64,000 bases of DNA from Lithodes maja (Eukaryota; Arthropoda; Malacostraca; Decapoda; Lithodidae). Of the stretch, positions 55,484-64,000 are shown piece by piece (position 1 is the stretch's first letter; every line of letters starts with the position of its first letter). The translations under genes were made by a program, and so were the position numbers. A model generated the notes under the pieces. That model made no database searches and was not told the DNA's origin. It saw only the letters and a program-made list of their open reading frames with translations. The stretch spans positions 1 to 64,000 of the forward strand of contig JBAKBP010013106.1 of the NCBI GenBank assembly GCA_037953745.1. The letters are read 5' to 3'.

Positions 55484-56878
55484 ATGAAATACTCTCTGGA
55501 AGTGGGAAAATTACCAATGGACTGGAAGAGAGCCAACATTGTACCGATTTATAAAGGTGGGAACAGGGAACATCCATTGAATTATCGACCTGTGTCACTT
55601 ACTAGTATAGTGTGCAAAATCTGTGAGAAAATAATTAAGAAAAGATGGATGATTTACTTGGAAAAGAATAATCTACTATCTAACAGGCAATTTGGATTCA
55701 GGGAGGGTACCTCATGTGTTACAAATCTACTCAGTTTTTATGACAGAGTGGTTGACATATTACAAGAGCGAGATGGATGGGTGGATTGCGTATATATTGA
55801 CATGAAGAAAGCTTTTGACAGAGTATCGCATAGCAGGCTGAAGTGGAAATTAAAAGAGTATGGAGGGATTCAGGGTAGTTTGTTAAATTGGATGGAGGAC
55901 TATCTTTCAGGGACACAGATGAGGACTACTATCAGAGATAAATTTTCTACGTGGAAAGATGTCACAAGTGGAGTTCCGCAGGGAGCGGTGCTGGCTCCCA
56001 TAATGTTTCTAATATACATTAACGACATGCCAAAGGATATAAATGCATATATGAATATGTTTGCAGATGATGCCAAGATCATGAAGCATATAGAAGATGA
56101 AAACAGTGGTAGGGAATTACAGAGGGATTTGGATAGGATAGATCAATGGAGCAAGAAGTGGAAAATGGAATTTAACACAAATAAATGTCATGTAGTGGAA
56201 ATGGGAGTAAGTAAAAGAAGGCTACATATGGAATATAAGTTAGGAGAAAACACTATTAACCCATCAGAGAAAGAAAAGGACTTAGGGATAACTGTTAGGA
56301 GTGATCTTTCACCTGAGAATCATATTAATAAGATAGTGGGAGAAACATATGGACTGCTAAACAGAATAAAAATAGCATTTAACTATATAAACGAGGAGAT
56401 GCTGGAGAAAATAATAAAAACATTGGTGAGACCAAGACTGGAGTATGCGGCAGTGGTGTGGGCACCACATCTAAAAAAGCATATAAAGAAGCTGGAGAAG
56501 GTTCAGAGAGCTGCAACTAGGATGATACCAGAACTGAGAGAATTACCATATGAGGAGAGATTAAAGAAATTAGATTTACCATCTCTAATGGATAGGAGGG
56601 AGAGAGGCGATATGATTATGATGTACAAATGTGTGAGAGGACTCGAAAAGGTGGACAAGAAGGGTTATATTGTGAAAGATAATGGTAGAACTAGGGGGCA
56701 TAGATATAAGCTAATGAAAGGAAGATGTAAAGGAGATGTGAGAAAGTATAGTTTCCCTTACAGAAGTATAAGTAAATGGAATCAGTTGGAAGAGGAAGTG
56801 GTGTGTGCCAAAAACATTCATATTTTTAAGGCAAAGTTAGATAATTGTAACTCAGGAAGCGGGACAATACGAGCCTAA
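55484..56878 (+). CDS. LINE A ORF2, reverse transcriptase and C-terminal domain
   Basis: An uninterrupted 464-codon frame holding the main RT motifs: NYRPVSLTSIVCKICEKII (about 55580), YIDMKKAFDRVSHSRL (about 55795), GVPQGAVLAPIMF (about 55970) and the catalytic FADDAKIMK (about 56060). The thumb and C-terminal block YGLLNRIKIAFNYINEEMLE and RLEYAAVVWAPHLKKH are intact. A decayed minus-strand relative is at 21119-21598. The 5' part of the protein is in the two preceding pieces. Confidence 0.87.
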   Translation: MKYSLEVGKLPMDWKRANIVPIYKGGNREHPLNYRPVSLTSIVCKICEKIIKKRWMIYLEKNNLLSNRQFGFREGTSCVTNLLSFYDRVVDILQERDGWVDCVYIDMKKAFDRVSHSRLKWKLKEYGGIQGSLLNWMEDYLSGTQMRTTIRDKFSTWKDVTSGVPQGAVLAPIMFLIYINDMPKDINAYMNMFADDAKIMKHIEDENSGRELQRDLDRIDQWSKKWKMEFNTNKCHVVEMGVSKRRLHMEYKLGENTINPSEKEKDLGITVRSDLSPENHINKIVGETYGLLNRIKIAFNYINEEMLEKIIKTLVRPRLEYAAVVWAPHLKKHIKKLEKVQRAATRMIPELRELPYEERLKKLDLPSLMDRRERGDMIMMYKCVRGLEKVDKKGYIVKDNGRTRGHRYKLMKGRCKGDVRKYSFPYRSISKWNQLEEEVVCAKNIHIFKAKLDNCNSGSGTIRA

Positions 56879-56963
56879 AAAGCTCAACTCCTGTATACTA
56901 CAAATAGGTAAATACAAATAGGTAAATACACACACACACAAACTGACATAACAATAACACACA

Positions 56964-57482
56964 GGGCGGGTGCCCAACCCCGCAAGGGGTTGAAATAGGG
57001 GAGCTATCCCCCCCGCCAAAGGCGGCTTTCTAGGGCCTTTCCTAGCTAATGCTGAGAGGATTGGGTTCTAGTCATATGGTGATGGGCTGGTCTATCGGAG
57101 TGAGAACTGAGCGATCTCTGCCATACCCATAGCTTACTCCGACTGTTCCTTTTACTTATGTCTTTCCTAGATCTCAAGTGACGGCATCTTTTCCGTGGAT
57201 TGACCTCCCAATCTACCAAGATTGGAAGCCAAAGTGTCACATTTTTCCTTTGCCCCTCAACTTTCTCTTCATAATTGCTGAGGGGCACAGGGCCCTGGGT
57301 GGGGCTTTGGTTTCCCGGGCGTTTCCGCACCCTCCTCCGCTCCCCGCCATGGAGTGGCTTCGGTCACCCAGGCTTTATTGTGGTAGGCAGGGAGGGTTCT
57401 GTGGGGGCGCTCAGTTATGGCCTTGGCCTTGCTCGGGGCCTTGGGGCTGTTCGGCCAGGCAGCTTGGGGAACAACAACAACA
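56964..57482 (+). mobile_element. SINE family B, copy 3 (full length)
   Basis: 519 bp, flanked by a perfect 13-bp duplication ACAATAACACACA (56951-56963 and 57483-57495). The head contains the hairpin AACCCCGCAAGGGGTT and GGATTGGGTTCTAGTC, which could be a B box, though no clear A box is seen. The 3' end GGGGCTGTTCGGCCAGGCAG with AAC repeats is the same as that of LINE J. This is the best reference copy of the family in the window. Confidence 0.92.
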
Positions 57483-57616
57483 ACAATAACACACACGTGT
57501 TTCGGTAATGGTACCGGTACACTGATGTTTCATTTGAACTTATAACTCGTTTTATATAAGTTTATTATGAAATATTATAAAGAATTAAGGTAAGTATATA
57601 AGATATATATAGTACT

Positions 57617-59094
57617 GGTGACACTGGTGACATACCAGATAGCTTGAAAAACGCAATAATTGACCCACTGCATAAAGGAGGGAGTAAAGCACTACCAAAA
57701 AACTACCGCCTGGTAGCTCTAACCTCTCACATCATTAAAGTTTTCGAGCGAGTCCTGCGAAGCAAAATTTCAACATTCATGGAGACAAATGAACTACACA
57801 ACACCGGTCAACATGGGTTCAGAGCGGGAAGATCATGTCTCTTACAACTTTTGGAACACTATGACAAAATTCTTAAAGCGCTAGAAGAAAAGAAAAACGT
57901 GGATGTCATTTACACCGATTTTGCTAAGGCATTTGATAAATGTGATCATGGTATAATAGCCCACAAACTGAAAGCAAAAGGTATAACTGGGAAAATCGGA
58001 CGGTGGATATACAATTTCCTCATAAACCGAAAACAATCGGTAGCAGTAAACCAAGTCACTTCTGAGCCTTCGGATGTCAAAAGCTCAGTGCCCCAAGGAA
58101 CAGTGCTAGCGCCCCTTCTGTTCCTCATACTAATTTGCGACATAGATACTAACACCAGACACAGTACGGTGTCGTCTTTTGCTGATGACACAAAATTAAG
58201 CAAGATAGTAAACACACAAGAGGACACGGGCCGACTGCAGGAAGATATGAATGTAGTGTTCCAGTGGACCAGGGAAAACAACATGCAATTCAATGAGGAA
58301 AAATTCCAATTAATACGGTACGGAGATAATAATGGTGTTAAAGAAATTACAAATTACTTAACAGAATCTAACCACATAATAGAACGGAAAGACCTTGGGG
58401 TATTAATGTCTGAAAATATGGGTTTCAAAGTACATAACCAGGTCAAAGTGGCGGCTGCGAAACGTCTTAACGGGTTGGATTCTGCATACAGTACTTTTAA
58501 AACACGCGGTGAATTGCCTATGATAACGCTCTTCAAATCTCTAGTGCTACCGCGGCTTGAATACTGTAGCGTATTAACATCCCCATACAAAGCAGGTGAA
58601 ATAAATGACGTAGAGAGTGTACAAAGAAATTTCACTTCGCATATAAGTTCGATAAAACATCTACACTATTGGGAGCGTTTAAGAGCACTGAATCTGTACT
58701 CACTGGAACGTAGAAGAGAACGTTACCTAATAATATACACGTGGAAAATCGCAGAGGGTTTAGTACCAAACCTACATACTCCGATAGTCATGAAATTCAG
58801 TGATGGAGAGGCTGGGAATGCGAAATCCCCCGGATGAATAACAGGGGTGCTATGGGCTCTCTGCGAGAGGGCTGGCTATCACACAGAGGCCCACGTCTCT
58901 TCAACAAACTCCCACGGCGAGTAAGAGACATGAGGGACATCTCGTTAGACAACTTCAAGAGAGCCCAAGATGTCGAACTGCAAAAAGTGCCAGACGAGCC
59001 CATCCTCGCAAGGGAGCGAGCTGTCGCTTCAAACAGTCTACTGCACCAAATCACCACCCATAACGAGGGGCGTCGCGCTCCTTGGTGCCGCTAG
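57617..59094 (+). pseudogene. LINE D reverse transcriptase, one frameshift
   Basis: The frame reads NAIIDPLHKGGSKALPKNYR, VIYTDFAKAFDKCDHGII (about 57905), SSVPQGTVLAPLLF (about 58080) and the FADDTKLS active site (about 58180). SLERRRERYLIIYTWKIAEG follows at about 58705. Near 58803 one A is missing relative to the fragments at 13510 and 14524, so the frame ends at 58837. The rest, RGPRLFNKLPRRVRDMRD to HNEGRRAPWC, is in the next frame. Apart from this 1-base loss the RT is intact. Confidence 0.82.
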
Positions 59095-59135
59095 AAGAGC
59101 GGCGAAAACATCAAAAGGTATCAAAAGGTAAGGTA
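57617..59135 (+). mobile_element. LINE family D, 5'-truncated, with RT
   Basis: Holds the RT (57617-58837, then a shifted frame to 59094) and ends in AAGGT-type repeats (59110-59135). Family members with the same end lie at 13224 and 14395. It lies within the pogo-like element, next to SINE B. Endonuclease and ORF1 are missing. Confidence 0.82.
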
Positions 59136-59445
59136 CTTATGATTACATTATCGTATTTCGACGATTTTGGCGGGAAATTGCCTGCCCGTGTCACCGCCCG
59201 ACCCGCCAAATACCGGACAACTTTTAAATTAACGGTATTTTGCCCGATTTGTCCGGACTTTTGGGGACTTGTCCGCATCGGCTGTTGGGTCTGCACAAAC
59301 CGAAGTCCGGTCAACTGGGGTCCGCCCATGCGAGGGTCGACTGTAGATCAGATTTGTACCCTGAAATGTGTTGTGGAGAAATATCTGGAGAAGCAACAAA
59401 AGCTGTATGTTCCCTTTATGGACTTGGAGAATGCCAATGACAGAG

Positions 59446-61083
59446 TACAAAGGAGTACAAAGGAAATCAAGCAACAACAGATCTAGTGACCCTTCTAGGT
59501 TGCTTGTCCTCCAAAACACTGAGGATCAAGTGTCCAAACAGTGGTTTAGAGTGGGTAAGGGAACATTGGAAAGGGAATTACTGCCCTGGAACTAATGTCC
59601 GTGGCAGGATTAGGAAGTTAGTAGGGGACAGATGGGTTAGTAACTGAGGGGGGGATAAAATAAAGTTATTCATTTACAAACGCAGTCAGTCGCGGGTTTG
59701 ATGGGAGTTATTTGTCTAGGCGGAGTTTAAATGAATCAACGATGATGCAGTCTATAACGTTTCGGGGAAGCCCATTCCACAAGTTGACAACTCGATTGAA
59801 GAAGAAATTCTTAGATTCGTGTGAGTTAAAAGATTTACCAATAATTTTGCAACCGTTTCCCCGCGTGTAATAAGATTGGTCGATAGTGAAGTACAGTAAA
59901 AGTCCGTTAATCCGACGACCGATGATTCGAATCTCCCAATAGTCCGAATTTTTCAATTTGAGGCCAAATCCGAATTCTCCCGATGGTCCGAATTTCTCAA
60001 AAAAAAAAATCAAGTCCCAAAGTCCCCTTTTTGAGGCATTAGGCCACTCAAATGACACATAATGGAGCACACACATATCATATGTTCATGAATTCACTTT
60101 AAAAGTTTACCATTGTCATTGTAGCCTATTACCTACTTCAAAACATTCAGATTAATGGTCAAAGGAAGCTACTGATATAAACGTAAACACCTTCTTCTTC
60201 TTCTTCTTCCACATCGTCTGCTAGAGAGTTTGTTTTGCTCTTGAACGCATCCTTGGGACGCTCCGATGCGCTACTGGCTTGCACCGCATTTTCTGCAAGC
60301 GCATTCAGTCTTGAGCTTGAAAATGCACCTTTGGATGTATTAGCCTTGAGCTTGAAAACGCACCTTTGGACGTTCCGATACGCTACTATTTATAGTTCAG
60401 TGATCGGAGCGTCCCAAGGGTGCTTTCAAGACAACAAGACAAGGGTGCTTTCAATACAATATAATATAACAGAGCACATCACAAAAGGAAAATCACAAAA
60501 GGAAAATTACAAGAACTTCTCAGGGAGGTGCCGTTGTTAAGGCATTACTTCCCGAACCACATCTGATCTTAAAGAGCAAGACAAACTTGCTAGTAGACGG
60601 AAGAAGAAGAAGACGTTTATATCAGCAGATTCCTTTGACCATTAATCTGAATGTTTTGAAGTAGGTAATAGGCTACAATGACAATGGTAAACTTTTGAAG
60701 TGATTTCATGAACATATGATATGTGTGTGTGCACCATTGTGTCATTTGGGTGGCCTAATGTCTCGATGTTTTTGTCATACACAGGTTCATAGGGGTAAAG
60801 TCCGATAATCCGAAAAATCCACTAATCCGAACGAGGGCCGGTCCCCTGCCCTTCGGATTAACGGAAGTTTACTGTACTTACTACAGTTCATATTGTCGAT
60901 GCCTTTGATGATTTTGAACACTTGAATTAAGTCACCTCTTAATCTGCGCTGGGTTAAAGGAAATAGATTTAATTCTCTAAGACGCTCTTCGTATGGTTTG
61001 TTCTTTAGGCTAGGTATCATTTTGGTAACTCTACGTTGAACTCGTTCTAGCTTGTTTATATCTTTTTGGTAATAAGGGCACCA
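59446..61083 (-). mobile_element. LINE family E, copy 2, interrupted by a foldback element
   Basis: Minus-strand copy with the 3'UTR at 59446-59645 and the last ~150 codons in two pieces, 59660-59893 and 60875-61083 (from CPYYQKDINKLERVQRR). The 5' truncation is at 61083. It sits in the NDRV|DREG codons of RTE copy 2. The split is a pogo-like foldback element at 59894-60874. Confidence 0.8.
59894..60874. mobile_element. pogo-like foldback element
   Basis: 981 bp flanked by TA (59892-59893 and 60875-60876), the original GAAGTACTTAC of LINE E being readable across it. The ends CAGTAAAAGTCCGTTAATCC and, inverted, CAGTAAACTTCCGTTAATCC are alike. Inverted similarity continues inward for about 300 bp on each side (for example TTAATGGTCAAAGGAA against TTCCTTTGACCATTAA, and the CTTCTTC/GAAGAAG blocks), so the whole element can fold back. 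The centre has repeated GCTTGAAAACGCACCTTTGG-like units. Non-coding. Confidence 0.85.
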
Positions 61084-61403
61084 GTGGATAGAGAAGGTAT
61101 GTGGAAAGTACTTAGAATATATGGAGTAGATAGCAAGTTGCTGAAAGCAGTGAAGAACATGTATGAGGGTGCAAAGGCGGCAGTACATGTGAAGAATGAG
61201 CAGAGCGAGTTCTTTGATCTGAATGTTGGGTTGAAACATGGGTGTGTGATGTCCCCGTGATTGTTTACTGTATACATGGATGGAGTCATGAAAGAAATAC
61301 AAGGAAGAGCAGTGGATGTTGGTGTATCGCTGATAAGGGAGGGAAATGAGTGGAAGCTACTGTACTGCCGTTTGCTGATGATACAGTTCTGATGAGCGAT
61401 AAT

Positions 61404-63705
61404 AGTACAAAGGAAATCAAGCAAACAACAGATCTAGTGACCCTTCTAGGCTGCTTGTCCTCCAAAACACTGAGGATCAAGTGTCCAAACAGTGGTTTAG
61501 AGTGGGTAAGGGAACATTGGAAAGGGAACTACTGCCCTGCCACTAACGTGGCAGGACTAGGAAGTTAGTAGGGGACATATGGGTTAGTAACTGAGGGGAG
61601 GATAAAGTTATTCATTTACAAACGCAGTCAGTCGCGGGTTTGATGCGAGATATTTGTCTAGGCGGAATTTAAATGAATCAACGGTGCTGCAGTCTATAAC
61701 GTTTCGGGGAAGCCCATTCCACAAGTTGACAACTCGATTGAAGAAGAAATTCTTAGATTCGTGCGAGTTAAAAGATTTACCAATAATTTTGCAACCGTTT
61801 CCCCGTGTGTAATTAGATTGGTCGATAGTGAAGTACTTACTACAGTTCATATTGTCGATGCCTTTGATGATTTTGAACACTTGAATTAAGTCGCCTCTTA
61901 ATCTGCGCTGGGTTAAAGGAAATAGATTTAATTCTCTAAGACGCTCTTCGTATGGTTTGTTCTTTAGGCTAGGTATCATTTTGGTAACTCTACGTTGAAC
62001 TCGTTCTAGCTTGTTTATATCTTTTTGGTAATAAGGGCACCAGGATTGAACGCAGTATTCCAGAAGAGGGCGGACTAAGGAATTGTAAAGGGTTAGGATG
62101 ACTTCTTTGGATTTATGCTCAAATGACCTGCCTATAAAGCCAATTATTTTGTTTGCCTTCTTAACAACTTCTGAACATTGTTGACTCGGTTTTAGGTTAC
62201 TCGATATTGTTACTCCCAGATCAGTTTCTCTGTTTACATTCTTAAGCTGAGTGCCATTCATCGAATAGTTTGCTTTCTCATTTAGGTATCCGACATGTAG
62301 TACTTTACATTTATCCGCATTGAAACTCATTTGCCAAATTTGGGCCCAACATGACAATTTATCTAGATTGTGTTGCATATCGTCAACTTGTTCTTTTGAG
62401 AGTACGCTATTTGCAATTTTTGTATCGTCAGCAAATTTTGAGATTGTGCAGGTGAGACCCTCATCTATGTCGTTGATGTAAATTAGAAAGAGAATTGGTC
62501 CTAGTACCGATCCCTGGGGTACCCCGCTACTTACATTGGTCCATTTAGATGCCTTACCGTTTATGACTACTCTTTGCTTTCTGTTGTTGAGCCAATTTTC
62601 TATCCATTTCAACACACCGTCTTGTATTCCATGCGCTTTTAGTTTTAGCAGTAAACGTTTGTGGGGAACTTTGTCAAAGGCCTTTTGAAAATCAAGGTAT
62701 ATAATATCTACAGCTTTACTCTCATCGTAGAGGTTGAGGATATCGTGGAAGAAGTCTAAGAGGTTTGTTAAACAGGAACGTTTTTTACGAAAGCCGTGTT
62801 GAGTATCTTTAAGTATGTTATTTTCCTCTAAGTGATTTACGAGTCTGTCTCGTATGACCGTTTCTAGCATTTTACATACAACTGAGGTTAAGCTAATTGG
62901 ACGATAGTTACTGGGTAGGGATTTGCTGCCTTTTTTGAATATCGGTGTTACGTTGGCTAGCTTCCACTGATCAGGCATAGTTCCAGACTGCAAGGATTTA
63001 TTGAATAGTAATGTCAGTGGTTTGGAGAGCTCATTCTTAGCTTCCTTTAGAACTCTAGGCGAGATTGTATCAGGTCCTGGCGTTTTATTTACTTTGAGTT
63101 TATCTAAACAATTCAATACTTCTCTCTCTGTAACGGTGATATTGCTTAGAACATCTGAATTATCAATCTGAATCGGCGATGGTGTAGGGATATCACTGAG
63201 GTCTTCGGTTGTAAAAACTGATGCAAAGAAGGTATTGAGGGCATTACTCATTTGTACTTCGTCTTTGGTGTATTCTCCTTTTTCATCGACTAACGGTCCA
63301 ACAGTTGAAGTAACTACTTTTTTCTTTCTGATATAACTATAGAATTCTTTCGGGTTTGTTTTACTTTGATTCGCAATATGTAACTCTAAGGTCTTTTTAC
63401 TTTGCTTAATTAACTTTTTGGCTTTGCGTCGTAGCTCTACAAATTTCACCCGTTCTTCGTCATTTTGTGAGGATTTTAATCTATCATTAGCAAATTTTTT
63501 AGCAAGCAGGCAGTTTGAAATATCTTTATTCCACCATTTGGGCTTATTATTATGGCCTGGACGCCTTATTTTCGATGGTATGCAGTCTTGCACTGCTTTT
63601 AGGTAAGTGGTTTCGAATAACTTCCAAGATGTATTTATGTCGTTATTGTTAATTAAAAAGCTCCAGTCAGTTTCTTTAAACATAGCTCTAAGTTTATGGA
63701 AGTTT
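61404..63705 (-). mobile_element. LINE family E, copy 3, with intact reverse transcriptase
   Basis: 2.3-kb minus-strand copy inserted after the LFADDTVLMSDN codons of RTE copy 2, which resumes at 63706. It comprises a 3'UTR with the AGTACAAAGG end (61404-61605), a 691-codon open frame, and a 5' truncation just upstream of it. The endonuclease is missing. Confidence 0.87.
61608..63683 (-). CDS. LINE E reverse transcriptase, uninterrupted
   Basis: A 691-codon frame without stops. It has a basic linker with KPKWWNKDISNCLLAKKFAN; a TVGPLVDEKGEYTKDE and ALNTFFASVFTTED spacer; then RT: KTPGPDTISPRVLKEAKNEL (about 63080), NYRPISLTSVVCKMLETVIR (about 62890), IIYLDFQKAFDKVPHKRLL (about 62690), GVPQGSVLGPILFLIYIND (about 62520) and the FADDTKIANS active site (about 62430). 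The C-terminal block SYLWNGLP-like RVVNLWNGLPRNVIDCSTVD closes it. Truncation removed the endonuclease; no other defect is visible. This is the best-preserved RT in the right third of the window. Confidence 0.88.
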   Translation of the reverse strand: MFKETDWSFLINNNDINTSWKLFETTYLKAVQDCIPSKIRRPGHNNKPKWWNKDISNCLLAKKFANDRLKSSQNDEERVKFVELRRKAKKLIKQSKKTLELHIANQSKTNPKEFYSYIRKKKVVTSTVGPLVDEKGEYTKDEVQMSNALNTFFASVFTTEDLSDIPTPSPIQIDNSDVLSNITVTEREVLNCLDKLKVNKTPGPDTISPRVLKEAKNELSKPLTLLFNKSLQSGTMPDQWKLANVTPIFKKGSKSLPSNYRPISLTSVVCKMLETVIRDRLVNHLEENNILKDTQHGFRKKRSCLTNLLDFFHDILNLYDESKAVDIIYLDFQKAFDKVPHKRLLLKLKAHGIQDGVLKWIENWLNNRKQRVVINGKASKWTNVSSGVPQGSVLGPILFLIYINDIDEGLTCTISKFADDTKIANSVLSKEQVDDMQHNLDKLSCWAQIWQMSFNADKCKVLHVGYLNEKANYSMNGTQLKNVNRETDLGVTISSNLKPSQQCSEVVKKANKIIGFIGRSFEHKSKEVILTLYNSLVRPLLEYCVQSWCPYYQKDINKLERVQRRVTKMIPSLKNKPYEERLRELNLFPLTQRRLRGDLIQVFKIIKGIDNMNCSKYFTIDQSNYTRGNGCKIIGKSFNSHESKNFFFNRVVNLWNGLPRNVIDCSTVDSFKFRLDKYLASNPRLTAFVNE

Positions 63706-64000
63706 GAATGAATGGGAGTTGCAGGGTCTAGTAAATATGTTTGGAACTGTGTACGAAAAATGGAATCTGAAGGTAAATGTGGGGAAGAGCAAGGTTATGG
63801 TCTTCGAAAGGGGTGAAGCCACAGAGTGTGAGGTGAAGTAGAATGGTCAGGCTATGGAGATTGTCAGCTTATTTAAGTATCTGGGCAGTGTGCTGAGTAT
63901 GGATGAAGAAGTGCGGGAGAGGGTGCAACAGGGGAAGAGGGTTGTAGGAACGCTGAAAGCAGTAACAAGAAATATGGAGGTCAGCATGTAAGTGAAGAAG

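Larger units (their letters stand above)
51955..56935 (+). mobile_element. CR1-like LINE (family A), split by a hAT-like MITE and repeat H
   Basis: Element with an endonuclease (52082-53232), the start of RT (54299-54576), RT and C-terminal domain (about 55484-56878), and a tail of CAAATAGGTAAATA repeats (56905-56935). The inserts are a hAT-like MITE with its 8-bp duplication (1,066 bp including one duplication; removal restores the frame) and repeat H. Apart from the inserts no stop is visible, so the host LINE was probably coding-competent when hit. Confidence 0.83.
51720..59343. mobile_element. pogo/Tigger-like element (family P), 7.6 kb with nested LINEs and SINE
   Basis: Flanked by TA (51718-51719 and 59344-59345). 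The left end is CAGTCAACCCTCGAATGTGC and the right end, inverted, is CAGTCGACCCTCGCATGGGC (17 of 20 match). The RTE sequence on either side is consecutive. Only about 51720-51950 and 59136-59343 belong to the element itself; the rest is LINE A, SINE B and LINE D. No pogo transposase frame is seen. Confidence 0.7.
49547..64000 (+). mobile_element. RTE-like LINE, copy 2, decayed and cut into five pieces
   Basis: Pieces at 49547-50616 (also holding a MITE), 51687-51717, 59346-59445, 61084-61403 and 63706-64000 follow the coding order of RTE copy 1. They read: the linker with GVRRRGRGVKG; MLRYGGEIVIEWIWKMCQLA; GDEQGGFRK; QICTLKCVVEKYLEKQQK; DREGMWKVLRIYGVDSKLLK; ADDTVLMSDN; then LVNMFGTVYEKWNLKVNVGK. 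Stops and frame changes show long decay. It is 5'-truncated near 49547 and runs off the window end. Confidence 0.8.

Overview
This is eukaryotic, animal nuclear DNA. It is gene-poor and very dense in transposable elements. The host coding sequence I can support is four short exons with GT/AG boundaries. Three, at 8887-8984, 15322-15476 and 18916-19082 on the + strand, have matching splice phases and encode consecutive parts of the homocysteine-binding domain of cobalamin-dependent methionine synthase (MTR). One, at 49188-49301 on the + strand, encodes a transmembrane segment of a TMEM17-like ciliary transition-zone protein. The mix of LINEs (RTE-like, CR1/L2-like, Jockey-like), tRNA-related SINEs, piggyBac, pogo/Tigger, hAT and a Gmr1-type Ty3/gypsy element suggests an arthropod, most likely a decapod crustacean; that assignment is inference.

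Layout. 1-3957: right part of a large piggyBac element with an open transposase frame. 3958-8835: an old DNA repeat, an L2/CR1-like LINE, a SINE (family A), a poly(A) retroposon and a LINE 3' fragment (family G). 8887-19082: the three MTR exons, with introns filled by LINE fragments (G, J, D, K, RTE), SINEs A and B, an unclassified repeat H and a piggyBac MITE. 19181-27420: minus-strand SINE B, LINE G, LINE A, a J LINE split by a piggyBac MITE, and a nearly full-length CR1-like LINE (C). 27640-48455: a four-level nest in which Jockey-like LINE F contains an RTE LINE, which contains a 15-kb Ty3/gypsy LTR element with twin 1819-bp LTRs, which contains a 5.9-kb piggyBac element inside gag. 49188: TMEM17-like exon. 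49547-64000: a second, decayed RTE LINE cut into five pieces by a Tc1-like MITE, three copies of LINE E, and a pogo-like element that itself holds LINE A (with hAT and piggyBac MITEs inside), SINE B and LINE D.

How the parts interact. Both SINE families carry the 3' end of a LINE in the window (SINE A that of RTE, SINE B that of J), so each pair looks like parasite and driver. Two homologous piggyBac MITEs share terminal sequence with the large piggyBac element at the window start, consistent with cross-mobilisation. The LTR element has integrase upstream of reverse transcriptase, the reverse of the usual Ty3/gypsy order. Its LTRs show only three visible differences, so it inserted recently. 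Many junctions are confirmed by target-site duplications or by frames that rejoin once the insert is removed in thought.

Family letters (A, C-H, J, K, P) are local names used only here. LINE clade names rest on motif recognition, not database comparison. Element ends without a target duplication are accurate to about 10-50 bases.
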